A stretch of DNA of 64,000 bases. Origin: Natrinema sp. DC36 (GTDB taxonomy: Archaea > Halobacteriota > Halobacteria > Halobacteriales > Natrialbaceae). Position numbers and translations under genes: made by a program. This document shows, one piece after another, positions 52,527 through 61,308 of this stretch; the first letter of the stretch is position 1, and every line of letters starts with the position of its first letter. Below the pieces are notes generated by a model, which saw only the letters and a program-made list of their open reading frames with translations, did no database searches and was not told the origin of the DNA. Location of the stretch: the NCBI RefSeq assembly GCF_020405225.1, contig NZ_CP084473.1, positions 124,001 through 188,000 of the forward strand. Reading direction: 5' to 3'.

Positions 52527-52559
52527 ACCATCGGCTCTTTTTCCGATTCCACGTCGCAT

Positions 52560-52994
52560 TCACCGTCGGACGAGCTGGGAAACGCCGTTCTCGTTCGACT
52601 CCCGCGTCAGCGACACCCCCTCGAACTTTCGGAGGGTGAACTCTCCGAGGACGTTCACCTCGCACCCCTCTTCGAGGTGGCCGCCGACGGTCCGCTCGCC
52701 GTCGAACCCGGTGACGTGGAGATGCGGTTCGCCGTTCGCGATGACGCCTCCAACGTCGGTTATCTCCCAGGCCCCCTCGAGCTCGAGATCGACGTTCCGC
52801 TGCGAGCGGTCCTCGGGCAGGTCCGTCCGGTCGACGTAGTGAATGTTCAGGGTGCTGAACGTACCGATACCCGACACGACCGCGCCGGTGTCGACGTCGT
52901 GTTCGTCGCAGGCGGCCTCGATCGATTCGAGAGCGAGATCGCCGCGGTCCAGTCGAACGATGACGTGTCCGTCGTCGCTTTCGAACGTCTCCAT
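52560..52994 (-). CDS. PPC/DUF296 domain protein
   Basis: 144 residues of the PPC fold (plants and prokaryotes conserved, DUF296): GHVIVRLDRGDLALESIEAA, TGAVVSGIGTFSTLNIHYVD and the histidine motif GEPHLHVTGFDGERTVGGHL. The GEPHLHV...GGHL histidines can bind a metal. In prokaryotes it is a stand-alone trimeric protein of unclear role, sometimes considered DNA-binding. Convergent with the small membrane protein gene. Confidence 0.88.
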   Translation of the reverse strand: METFESDDGHVIVRLDRGDLALESIEAACDEHDVDTGAVVSGIGTFSTLNIHYVDRTDLPEDRSQRNVDLELEGAWEITDVGGVIANGEPHLHVTGFDGERTVGGHLEEGCEVNVLGEFTLRKFEGVSLTRESNENGVSQLVRR

Positions 52995-53165
52995 ACGGTG
53001 TCTCTACGGGCGACAGGCATAAATTGACGCCCCTGTCTGGAGTCAGTCGGTGAACAGCGGGCAGTCTCGATGTCGGTCAGTGAACACGGGGTTGTCCCTG
53101 TCGCGTCTCCCGGTCGGACAGTCGTCCCCAAAAGACTATTGAGCGGGTATGCGAACTACTACCGT

Positions 53166-53993
53166 ATGGATCGACGTGCATTTCTCGTCGCGGCAGGCGT
53201 CGCTATCGCGGGCTGTACCGGCGGGTCGGAAACCGAGAGTCCGTCCGACGAGACGGGAACCGGTTCGGCGAGCGAAACGGGGGAACTGGCCGTCACCGAC
53301 GTGTCGGTGCCCGGCACTGTCGGTATCGGCTCCACCGTCTCCCTCTCCGTGACGGTACGGAACGACGCGGACGCCGAGGAGAGCTACGAGTCGTCCGTCT
53401 CCCGTCGGATTCGCAACGGGGAGTGGACGGAACTTGACACGACGGTCGAGATTTCCGTCCCGGCCGGCGAGACGGTCACCGAAGACGTCGCGGTGCCTGC
53501 CTACGAGTATCTGGCGGCCGGAACGTATCGGCTCGACGACGGCGAGCATCTCGCTCGCACCGCATTCGTGAAACGCGAACTCGAGCTCGGCGAGTCGTAC
53601 ACGACGCCGAACGGCGTTCGGCTCACCGTCTCGGATGTCACGTTCCCCGACTCGTACACGTACGACACCGGCGACGGAACGGAGACCATCGATGCCGCCG
53701 AGGGCGAAAAACTCGCGGTCACGCATCTCTCCGCGGAGAACACGACGGACTCGACGGTCCGGACGCCGGGCACCGAGGAAGCGGTACTTCGTCGTGACGA
53801 ACACGAGTTCGGCGACATGAGCTTCGACTCGAACGTGGACAAGTACACCGGTGGCGAACTCGAGGCCGGCGCGCGCATCGAAGGGAACATCGCCTCCGAC
53901 GTCCCGGTCGACGAACGGCGCGAGGACCTTCGGGTCGGCTACGAGCAATCCTTCGAGGAGGGAGAAGCGATCGCCAATTGGTCGCTGACGTAA
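53166..53993 (+). CDS. secreted lipoprotein, beta-rich, unknown function
   Basis: ATG 53166 (MDRRAFLVAAGVAIAGCTGG) gives 275 residues with a Tat signal and a lipobox (AIAGC). A Ser/Glu-rich linker is followed by an Ig-like CARDB-type segment (VTDVSVPGTVGIGSTVSLSV, EISVPAGETVTEDVAVPAYE) and a second beta domain (YTTPNGVRLTVSDVTFPDSY). The protein should be anchored outside the membrane by lipid. No enzyme motif seen. It is convergent with the ABC transporter operon. Confidence 0.75.
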   Translation: MDRRAFLVAAGVAIAGCTGGSETESPSDETGTGSASETGELAVTDVSVPGTVGIGSTVSLSVTVRNDADAEESYESSVSRRIRNGEWTELDTTVEISVPAGETVTEDVAVPAYEYLAAGTYRLDDGEHLARTAFVKRELELGESYTTPNGVRLTVSDVTFPDSYTYDTGDGTETIDAAEGEKLAVTHLSAENTTDSTVRTPGTEEAVLRRDEHEFGDMSFDSNVDKYTGGELEAGARIEGNIASDVPVDERREDLRVGYEQSFEEGEAIANWSLT

Positions 53994-54004
53994 AGACAGC
54001 GCCG

Positions 54005-56230
54005 TTACCTGTTCTCGACGGCCGCCTCCTCGCCTTCTGCTTCTTCCGCCTCGAGTTCGGGGATGGGATCGCTGTCCCAGTACTCGTGGTCATCGACCGC
54101 TCGGAAGCACATCGCTTCGTGCGATTCGGCTTCCGAGGCGCCGACCGAGGACGGCGACTCTCGCGTACAGATCTCGCGGGCCTCCGGACAACGGGTGTGG
54201 TAGCGACAGCCGCTCGGCGGGTCCGTCGGATCCGGGATGTCGATTTCGCGGATCGGTGACTCCGTGCGCTCACCCTCCGTGTGTAGTTGCGGCGTCGCCC
54301 ATCGGAGCGCCTGCGTGTAGGGGTGTTGCGGGTTGTGGATGATCTGTTCGGGCGGGCCGACCTCGACGAGTTTGCCCAGATACACGACGCCGATTCGACC
54401 GCCGGTCTTCTCGGCCATGTAGCGGGCGTTCGAGAGGTCGTGGCTGATGAACAGGTAGGACGTGTCGAACTCGTCTTGCAGCTGGATCATCAGGTCCATC
54501 ATCTCGACGCGCAGCGACACGTCGAGCGCGCTCACCGGCTCGTCGGCGAGGATGAGGTCCGGGTTCATCAACATCGCTCGGATGAGCGCGACGCGCTGTT
54601 GTTCGCCGCCGCTGAGCTGGTGGGGATAGCGTTCGATGTAGTCCTCCGGCGGCGCCATTCCGACGTGTTCGAGCAGGCCGAGGATACGCTGTTTCCGGTC
54701 GTTCCCGTCGAGCTCGTTATTCCAGCGTTTCAGCGGCGCCTCGAGGATGGCTTTGACGCGCCGGTGGGGATTCAGCGCGCCGCCGGGGTCCTGATGGACG
54801 ATCTGGAGTGATTTGCGTATCTCTCCCCACGACATCCCGTCACCGCCGTTGGCCTTGACGTCCCAGATGTCGTGTCCGCGGTACTGCACGGACCCGCCGG
54901 TCACCTCCTGGAGACCGACGCCGGCCTTCCCGAGCGTCGTCTTCCCGCAGCCGGACTCGCCGACGAGAACGACCACGTCCTGCTCGTAGATATCGAGGTC
55001 GACGCCGTCGACCGCCTTGACGGCGTCCGGATCGGAGAAGAAGTCGAAGAAGCCATTTTCCTGTTCGAAGTGAACCTCAACGTCCTCCATCGAGACGACG
55101 GGTTCCGCGTTGGGGTCCGTTACGGACCGGTCTGCGTGCTTGTCGTCGAAGCCCGGAATGTCCGGCGAACCGTACTCGGCCTCGTCGTACTCGTCGGTCA
55201 TCGGAATCTCGTCCTCGGCCTGCTCCCAGTGGTGACAGTGGACGTAATGAGTCTCGTTGACCTCGTATGGACCGGGGTCCCGATCGCGACACTCCTCGGT
55301 AGCCAGCGGGCACCGGGGGTGGAACGAACAACCCTGCGGGACGTTAACCGGATCGGGAGCGCTTCCCTCGACCGGTCGCATGGCCTCGATCGGGGAGTCG
55401 AGGTTCGGGGTCGACTTCAACAGTAATCGCGTGTAGGGGTGGGTGGCGTGCTCGAGGATCTCCTCGGTGTCGCCGAGTTCCGCGAACTCGAAGGCGTACA
55501 GGACCCCGATCCGGTCGGCGATGTCGGCAACGAGCGGCAGGTCGTGCGTGATGAAGACGATGGAGAGGGCGTACTCCTCTTTGATCTCCTCGATGAGAGA
55601 GATGATCGAGCGCTGCATCAGGAGGTCGAGCGCCGCCGTCGGCTCGTCCATCACGAGCACCTCGGGTTCCAGGATGAGCGAGAGCGCGATGAGCGCTCGC
55701 TGTTTCATGCCGCCGGAGAGCTCGTGGGCGTAGGCGTCGAGCACCCGTTCGGGATCCATATACAGATCGCGGAGAATGTCGTGGGCGCGCTCCATCCCCT
55801 CCTCGATGTCGTGGTCGTGGGCATCGAGCGTCTCCACGAAGTGCGTCCGGATGGGGCGAACGGGGTTGAACGAACTCATCGCCCCCTGGAACACCATCGA
55901 GATTTCCTCCCACCGGAGCTGCCGCAGTTCCTCCTTGTTCAGATCGAGGATGTCGACGTCTTCGCCGGGCGTCGGATGGTACGTGATATCGCCCTGTAAC
56001 AGGCCGGGATCGACGACGGCGTCGAGGAGGGCGGACGCGAGCATCGATTTGCCGCTCCCGCTCTCGCCGACGACGCCGAATATCTCATCTCGTTGGATGT
56101 CCAGACTCACGTCGTCGAGGACCTGTGACGTGCCACGGTCCATGTCGAACGTGACCGACGCGTTCCGGATTTCCAGAATCGGGTCCGCTTGTTTTAGTCC
56201 GCTTTCGTAGTTGTCTTTGGAAACAGTCAT
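54005..56230 (-). CDS. dppDF: Dpp/Opp-type ABC transporter, fused double ATPase
   Basis: 741 residues from ATG 56228-56230, combining DppD and DppF in one chain. ATPase 1: Walker A GVVGESGSGKSM, signature ELSGGMKQR, Walker B VLVMDEPTAALD. ATPase 2: VLVGESGCGKTTLGK, QLSGGEQQR, LILADEPVSALD. Each is followed by the oligopeptide/dipeptide C-terminal cysteine motif (CSFHPRCPLATEECRDRDPG; CRYHTRCPEAREICTRES). It starts one base behind the stop of the permease gene, hence the same operon. In this island the cargo is more likely oligogalacturonides than peptides. Confidence 0.93.
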   Translation of the reverse strand: MTVSKDNYESGLKQADPILEIRNASVTFDMDRGTSQVLDDVSLDIQRDEIFGVVGESGSGKSMLASALLDAVVDPGLLQGDITYHPTPGEDVDILDLNKEELRQLRWEEISMVFQGAMSSFNPVRPIRTHFVETLDAHDHDIEEGMERAHDILRDLYMDPERVLDAYAHELSGGMKQRALIALSLILEPEVLVMDEPTAALDLLMQRSIISLIEEIKEEYALSIVFITHDLPLVADIADRIGVLYAFEFAELGDTEEILEHATHPYTRLLLKSTPNLDSPIEAMRPVEGSAPDPVNVPQGCSFHPRCPLATEECRDRDPGPYEVNETHYVHCHHWEQAEDEIPMTDEYDEAEYGSPDIPGFDDKHADRSVTDPNAEPVVSMEDVEVHFEQENGFFDFFSDPDAVKAVDGVDLDIYEQDVVVLVGESGCGKTTLGKAGVGLQEVTGGSVQYRGHDIWDVKANGGDGMSWGEIRKSLQIVHQDPGGALNPHRRVKAILEAPLKRWNNELDGNDRKQRILGLLEHVGMAPPEDYIERYPHQLSGGEQQRVALIRAMLMNPDLILADEPVSALDVSLRVEMMDLMIQLQDEFDTSYLFISHDLSNARYMAEKTGGRIGVVYLGKLVEVGPPEQIIHNPQHPYTQALRWATPQLHTEGERTESPIREIDIPDPTDPPSGCRYHTRCPEAREICTRESPSSVGASEAESHEAMCFRAVDDHEYWDSDPIPELEAEEAEGEEAAVENR

Positions 56231-56231
56231 G

Positions 56232-57290
56232 TTAGAGACCTCCAGTCTGACCGCCGGCACCGGGTGCTTCTTCGACTTCTTCGTCGACCTCGCCGGTCGT
56301 CTTCTCGTGGCGTGCCCGGACGCGCGGGTTGAACACCCGGTCGAGGGACTGTCCGAGCAGGATGAGGCCGATAGAGATGACGACGATCGAGATCATCGGC
56401 ACGAGGAACCAGTGAATCGCCGCCATTCGTGTGTGAGCGTTGGCACCGTACGCGAGGTTGAGAATACTCCCCCAGTTGAGGTTCTGGAAGGGGAGAATCC
56501 CGAGGTAGTACAGTGCGACGGCCTCGAAGATGACTCGACGCCCCGCGTTGGTGAGGTTGATGACGACGAACGGCATCAGGTGCGGGATGATGTCCTTGAA
56601 CACGATGGTGCGCGTCGGGAGTCCCAGCGAGCGGGAGGCCTCGACGAACTCCTCCTGTCGGAGGGTGAGCACCTGCGAGCGAATCGAGCGGGCGAGGCCG
56701 CCCCACGCCGCGACGCTCAACAACAGCCCGACGGCCCACGGGTTACCGAGGAGGGAGTCGGAGAACATCAGCCCCAGCACCATCACGAGCGGGAAGCCGG
56801 GAATGTTGATGAACACGTCGGTTATCGAACTGAGTACCGTGTCGGTCATGCCGCCCTTGTAGCCGGCGACGGAACCGACGACGGTTCCGATCGTGACGGT
56901 CGAAACCGCGCCAGCGGCGACCATCTTCAGAATCGTCGACGTGGAATAGATCGTCTGTGCCAGCAGGTCACGGCCCATGTCGTCGGTCCCGAGCGGGTAC
57001 TCCCACGACTGGAAGGGTAATACGAGGGCCTCTCCCTCGAGGGGCTCAGTCTGCTCGATGAAGACCGGGCCGAGAACGCCCATCAGGAGATACGTGAGTA
57101 CGATGGTGAACCCGATCCGCGCCCGCCAGTCCGTCCAGATAATGGCGATGGGTGTGTAGACGTACGCATCGTAGAGTTTCCGGAGTTTATCCTTCCGCGT
57201 CTCCTCGTACTCGGAGACGACGTCGAACGGTGACGCGTCGTCGATCGCACTTCCGCCGTCGGTCATGGGTTCGTCGGTGTTATCTGTCAT
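56232..57290 (-). CDS. dppC: ABC transporter permease, DppC-like
   Basis: 352 residues with a soluble N-terminus, one helix near residues 45-65 (IGFTIVLTYLLMGVLGPVFI), then the binding-protein-dependent transport domain with five further helices. The EAA loop that contacts the ATPase reads FVEASRSLGLPTRTIVFKDI (with the trailing IPHLMPFVVINLTNAG). The C-terminal Arg/Glu-rich tail extends beyond the family norm. Second permease of the operon, 93 bases behind dppB. Confidence 0.92.
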   Translation of the reverse strand: MTDNTDEPMTDGGSAIDDASPFDVVSEYEETRKDKLRKLYDAYVYTPIAIIWTDWRARIGFTIVLTYLLMGVLGPVFIEQTEPLEGEALVLPFQSWEYPLGTDDMGRDLLAQTIYSTSTILKMVAAGAVSTVTIGTVVGSVAGYKGGMTDTVLSSITDVFINIPGFPLVMVLGLMFSDSLLGNPWAVGLLLSVAAWGGLARSIRSQVLTLRQEEFVEASRSLGLPTRTIVFKDIIPHLMPFVVINLTNAGRRVIFEAVALYYLGILPFQNLNWGSILNLAYGANAHTRMAAIHWFLVPMISIVVISIGLILLGQSLDRVFNPRVRARHEKTTGEVDEEVEEAPGAGGQTGGL

Positions 57291-57383
57291 CGGTCCGTTC
57301 CATCGTGTCGGCTGTTGTTCGAACTGCGTCCCATTGCTATCGCATCCGTGTTCGGTCTTGCCGCTCGGACCGGTGATGTGGTC

Positions 57384-58385
57384 TCAGTACGATTCATTGT
57401 TCTGTCCTCCGGCGCGCGGATCGACGAACGAGTACGTCAGGTCGGCGATCAGCAGGGCGAGCACGATCGCGACCGTGATGACGACGAAGCCGCCCATCAT
57501 CAGCGGGTAGTCGCGCTGTTTGAGCGCGCTGAACAGGTAGAATCCCAGTCCGCGGTACTGGAACACCCGCTCGAGGACGACGGAGCCGCCGAACATCTCG
57601 CCGATGCTGATGAGGAACGTCGTGTACATCGGAAGGACGGCGTTTCGGGCGACGTACTGCGTCGAGATCCGGATATCGGAGAGGCCGCGGAGGCGAGCGA
57701 CTCGGAGGTAGTCCTCACCGAGGACACGGATACTGTTCCCGCGCATTCCGAGCGAAGCGACCCCCGACGCGACGAGCATCGAGATAATCGGCAACGCGGC
57801 GTGGTTGATGATGCCGGTTATGTACGCCCACGTGAATCCGGGATCGACACTGGCCGGCTGCCGACCGCCCGACGGGAAGGGGCCGTGGTAAGCGAGAAAG
57901 ATCAACAGGAGAATCGCCATCACGTAGTACGGAATCGAACCGATGACGACGGCGTAGGACGTGAGCCCGACGTCCAGTTTTCCGCCCTCCCAGTACGCCA
58001 TTAACGCGCCGATGGCGATACCGAGGAAGAAGCTGATGAACACGGCCCAGCTCAGCACGAACAGCGTCCACGGGAGCGCCTCGGCGAGAACGTCCGTCAC
58101 GGGTTTCGCGTAGTAGATCGACTCTCCGAGATTCCCCTGCAGCATGTTGATGCTGTACTCGACGTACGCCTCGTGGATTGGTTGGTCCGGATCGATGGTG
58201 AGCCGGGCGTCGATGAGGTTCTGTATCTGTGTGGGGTTGTACCCCTGTTGTGCCAGTCGGGTGACCATCGATCCCATTATACTCCCCGGCATCAGCCGAA
58301 CGAGGGCGAAAGAGAGCGTGATGACCGCCCACACCGTAAATACTGTCTGGCCTAATCGCCTTATACGCCAGTCAATGGATACCAT
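57384..58385 (-). CDS. dppB: ABC transporter permease, DppB-like
   Basis: 333 residues from ATG 58383-58385 (MVSIDWRIRRLGQTVFTVWA); upstream starts at 58415 and 58469 add residues without family character. The N-terminal helix and large loop (GYNPTQIQNLIDARLTIDPD through GNLGESIYYAKPV) and the EAA loop (EDYLRVARLRGLSDIRISTQ with YVARNAVLPMYTTFL) are typical. First permease of the operon, preceded by a strong palindrome (58435-58452) and an unusually long spacer. Confidence 0.92.
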   Translation of the reverse strand: MVSIDWRIRRLGQTVFTVWAVITLSFALVRLMPGSIMGSMVTRLAQQGYNPTQIQNLIDARLTIDPDQPIHEAYVEYSINMLQGNLGESIYYAKPVTDVLAEALPWTLFVLSWAVFISFFLGIAIGALMAYWEGGKLDVGLTSYAVVIGSIPYYVMAILLLIFLAYHGPFPSGGRQPASVDPGFTWAYITGIINHAALPIISMLVASGVASLGMRGNSIRVLGEDYLRVARLRGLSDIRISTQYVARNAVLPMYTTFLISIGEMFGGSVVLERVFQYRGLGFYLFSALKQRDYPLMMGGFVVITVAIVLALLIADLTYSFVDPRAGGQNNESY

Positions 58386-58874
58386 AGTTCGATGTAGCAC
58401 ATATTTCCGGGTCATTCCTAATGAACGTTCCCATCCGCTTCCGGGGAAGCGGACCGGCGATCGACTCATTTCAGCGGCCGGCGGGCACAGTGGGAGACAT
58501 GGCGGGACGCGTCACTCGACGCGCAGTCCGCTCGAGCCGTTGTCTCGGAGCGTCTTCCCTCGCTTTGCTCCACTCGGTCCGCACGGAGAGGCTGTGCACG
58601 TGTGTGAAACGTATCGCGAGGGCGAGCCGCCTGCGTGTCGGGCTGACCGCGGCAGCGATGACTGCTCCGTTCGACCGGCGAAAGCCGCCGTCGAATCGAC
58701 GATCGAGGCTCCCGCTGGCCACGTCGACTCGCCGCTCCTTCCAGTGACGCCGCCGCGACCACGCGAACCCTCACGGAAGCGCTCGGAACCCCGCTCTCTT
58801 CGGAATCATCGGCCGCGAAATCGGTCTCCGGTATCGAATGACTCCGCGCGGGCCGATCCGCTTCGAGCCGGCTC
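58386..58874. other. long spacer within the transporter operon
   Basis: 489 GC-rich bases between the small membrane protein gene and dppB. No ORF with gene character on either strand. It contains one strong palindrome near dppB. A separate promoter for dppBC-DF or a processed mRNA site is plausible. Confidence 0.5.
58435..58452. promoter_or_regulatory. 18-bp perfect palindrome upstream of dppB
   Basis: CCGCTTCC-GG-GGAAGCGG, 50-67 bases before the dppB start. Either an operator or the stem of an RNA hairpin; its GC-rich arms would also form a stable stem that could stabilise the 3' end of the upstream dppA message. Confidence 0.45.
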
Positions 58875-59069
58875 TCAGAACGGATCCCAACCGGTATAAA
58901 TCACGATGACGCTCGCGATGAAGCTGAGGACGACCGGGATGAGCGTTAACTGTGCGACGATGTACGAGCCAGTCCCCGGCTCGCCCGCGAGCAGCGAGAA
59001 GGCGAGCAACAGGAAGAACACGACGGCCAGTGCCAGAACGACCTGCGATATCGATTGGAGGAAGCCCAT
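58875..59069 (-). CDS. small membrane protein, 64 residues, next to dppA
   Basis: Two hydrophobic helices (VVLALAVVFFLLLAFSLLAG and YIVAQLTLIPVVLSFIASVI) separated by a short polar loop (EPGTGS), and a tail YTGWDPF. Same strand as the transporter genes and 66 bases behind dppA, so probably co-transcribed. No family recognised; it may be an accessory transporter subunit. Confidence 0.6.
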   Translation of the reverse strand: MGFLQSISQVVLALAVVFFLLLAFSLLAGEPGTGSYIVAQLTLIPVVLSFIASVIVIYTGWDPF

Positions 59070-59135
59070 ACGCCCACATGCGGCTACACACTAATCAAAC
59101 CACGATAAAAAGTACGGCTGGGGTATCGTATCGAC

Positions 59136-60950
59136 TTACTCGCCGCCGACGTATCGAATCGTCCCGTCTTCCATCTTCGGTGCGATGTACAGCGCGTCGT
59201 CCACGCCGTTGATGATCGAATCCTGTGCGTCGATTTCCCAGTTGCCGCCGTCGTACGCACCGGCGTCGGGCTGGAACATCGCCTCCATCTCGGGGAGCGT
59301 CTGGTTCCACCACCACATGAGTTCCTTGTGGTACTGCTCGTCGCCCGTAATCTGCCACTGGCGGATGTGGTTTTCGACGTTGATGGTCTTGGTCCCGTCG
59401 CCGCCATCGGGGTCGCCGACCGGCATCGGGATGTCGCGTTCGGGCTGGTAGTGGGTGATCGATTGGATCCAGTTCGGCACGAGATCGAGCGTCCACATCG
59501 CAGTGATACCGTTCGCGGACGAGCCGTCGGGCATGACGTGGTAGTCGCCCGCCGACCGACGCTCGTCGAGGGTCGCGCTGTCGACCTGCTCCTGTTTGAT
59601 GGCGACACCGAAGTCCTTCAGGTTCTGTATGAGGATTTGGTGATCCGGACGTTCGATACCGCTCATCCAGTTGATTTCGAACCGATCGCCGTTCGGACGG
59701 TACCAGTTACCGTCGTCTCGCTGGTAGCCCGCGTCGGTGAGCAGTTCGGTTGCGCGCTCGGTGTCGTTCTGTCCGTAGAGGGTAAAGTCCTTGACCCACT
59801 CGGCTGCGGGGTGGTCTCCCTCGGCGAGAATGTTCCCGGGAACCCGACACGGTCCCCACTCGAAGGGTCGGTTCACGCCCTGGAGAAGGCGCGGTAGTTC
59901 CTCGCGGTCGAACACGTGACAGACCGCCTTTCGGACCCGAACGTCTTCGAACGGCGTGTCGTAATTGTGGCCGTGGCCGCAGTTGAACGCGAACAGTTTG
60001 TTTGAGGAGAGCGTCTCGCGGAACAGGGTGTGTCCCTCCGGCATACGCCCCTGGAGGTCCTCCTGAACGGGGAAACCAGTGTGTGCGGCGTCGACTTCCT
60101 GGGCGGAGTACGGCTGGGTCGGTTTCCCGCTCTCGTAGAGGTCGAGCCTGTACTCTTTCAGGTCGATGTTGCCGGAGTGGGGGTGGTCCTCGTACACCTC
60201 CATGACGACGGTGGCGTCTCCGATTTCCGAGACCTGAAACGCACCGTTACCGACTGTGTCCTCGCTGAGCGCCGGTTCGCTACTCGTCGTGATCTCCTGG
60301 AGGACGCTGTTGTCCTCCTCGTCGAGGCGCGTCTTCCATCCCTCCCACGGCTCCTCGCCGCTCTTCGTGAAGATACCGCGTCCCTCGCGGCCGGCGAGGT
60401 CGGCGGTGGCGTTCTGGAGCGCCCAACTCTCGTCGAGCGCGTCGTGGAAGTTCACGTGAAGCGTCGTCTCGTCGACCGCTTCCGCGGACTCGACGAGCGG
60501 GTGGGGACGACCGCCGTCCTCCGCTTGCATCGCGAGAATGCCGAGCGCGATGTCGAACTGGAGCGCCCAGTCCTGTGCGGTAACCTGATCGCCGTTGTGC
60601 CACGTGAACTCATCGCTGAGGCGGAACTCCATCGTCGTGTCCTCCACCATCTCCCACTCCTGAGCGATGATGGAATACCCCTCGTTCGACGCGGGGCTGT
60701 GGACGACCGCCCGATCGAAGATGTTCGCACCGGGGTGCCAGCAGCCGCTCTGCGTGGGGTTCCACGGGTTCAAGTGGCGGTTCGCGGGCGCGGTTCCGCC
60801 AGTCGTTGGGTCGAATACGTTGAATGTTCGGCCGGTACTTTCCGAACCGCCCCCCATACAGCCGGCAGCGAGGGCGACGCCACCTGCGGCGCCGTATCGG
60901 AGAACGTCTCGTCTACTCGTGTCATCGAGCCAGTTGTTAGACTCTGGCAT
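59136..60950 (-). CDS. dppA: ABC transporter substrate-binding lipoprotein, DppA-like (SBP family 5)
   Basis: 604 residues. Tat signal with lipobox (TSRRDVLRYGAAGGVALAAG followed by Cys). Family 5 features: EWEMVEDTTMEFRLSDEFTW, HNGDQVTAQDW, AVCHVFDREELPRLLQGVNR and the long C-terminal lobe with DLVPNWIQSITHYQPER. Membrane-anchored receptor that hands its ligand to DppBC. In bacteria some family 5 proteins bind plant oligosaccharides, so unsaturated galacturonides are the expected ligand here. Leaderless promoter: TATATAATT (60975-60983) about 28 bases upstream, with an inverted repeat between it and the ATG. Confidence 0.92.
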   Translation of the reverse strand: MPESNNWLDDTSRRDVLRYGAAGGVALAAGCMGGGSESTGRTFNVFDPTTGGTAPANRHLNPWNPTQSGCWHPGANIFDRAVVHSPASNEGYSIIAQEWEMVEDTTMEFRLSDEFTWHNGDQVTAQDWALQFDIALGILAMQAEDGGRPHPLVESAEAVDETTLHVNFHDALDESWALQNATADLAGREGRGIFTKSGEEPWEGWKTRLDEEDNSVLQEITTSSEPALSEDTVGNGAFQVSEIGDATVVMEVYEDHPHSGNIDLKEYRLDLYESGKPTQPYSAQEVDAAHTGFPVQEDLQGRMPEGHTLFRETLSSNKLFAFNCGHGHNYDTPFEDVRVRKAVCHVFDREELPRLLQGVNRPFEWGPCRVPGNILAEGDHPAAEWVKDFTLYGQNDTERATELLTDAGYQRDDGNWYRPNGDRFEINWMSGIERPDHQILIQNLKDFGVAIKQEQVDSATLDERRSAGDYHVMPDGSSANGITAMWTLDLVPNWIQSITHYQPERDIPMPVGDPDGGDGTKTINVENHIRQWQITGDEQYHKELMWWWNQTLPEMEAMFQPDAGAYDGGNWEIDAQDSIINGVDDALYIAPKMEDGTIRYVGGE

Positions 60951-60956
60951 AGTCCA

Positions 60957-60969
60957 TTGTCAGAGACAA
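60957..60969. promoter_or_regulatory. inverted repeat in the dppA promoter
   Basis: TTGTC-AGA-GACAA, lying between the TATA-like element (60975-60983) and the dppA start codon at 60950. A repressor here would block the transcription start. Confidence 0.45.
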
Positions 60970-60983
60970 CCACATATATAATT

Positions 60984-61308
60984 AAGGATTATTCGCGGCG
61001 ATCTGTTCTTCACCGGCACCCTGCTCACCAAAATTCTGCTGCGATGTCGAAACGAGTTGCTGCGGCGCGCGTCTCCATCCGCGGTCATCGCGCGGTCCGC
61101 CCGTACTACTCGAAGATGCGTGCGTCGTCGAGGTTCCACGCGGTGAGATACGCCCGCTCGAGTTCGACGAGTTCGACGAACAGGTCGCTCGAGACGGAGC
61201 CCCCCTAAAATAGTTCGTCTCCCTGTCACGGCCGCCGGTTACGCGCCGTCGTCGCCGTCGTCGACGGTTCCTGAAAGGTTTAACATGAAGAGTCTCATCT
61301 TGCGTGGC
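60984..61308. other. divergent spacer between dppA and second pectate lyase gene, with a coding relic
   Basis: On the minus strand 61114-61203 reads SVSSDLFVELVELERAYLTA, WNLDDARIFE and a stop (61114-61116), which looks like the last 30 residues of a lost protein; a stop precedes it shortly upstream. The right end holds TTTAA (61278-61282), the probable TATA element of the lyase gene. Nothing else recognised. Confidence 0.4.
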
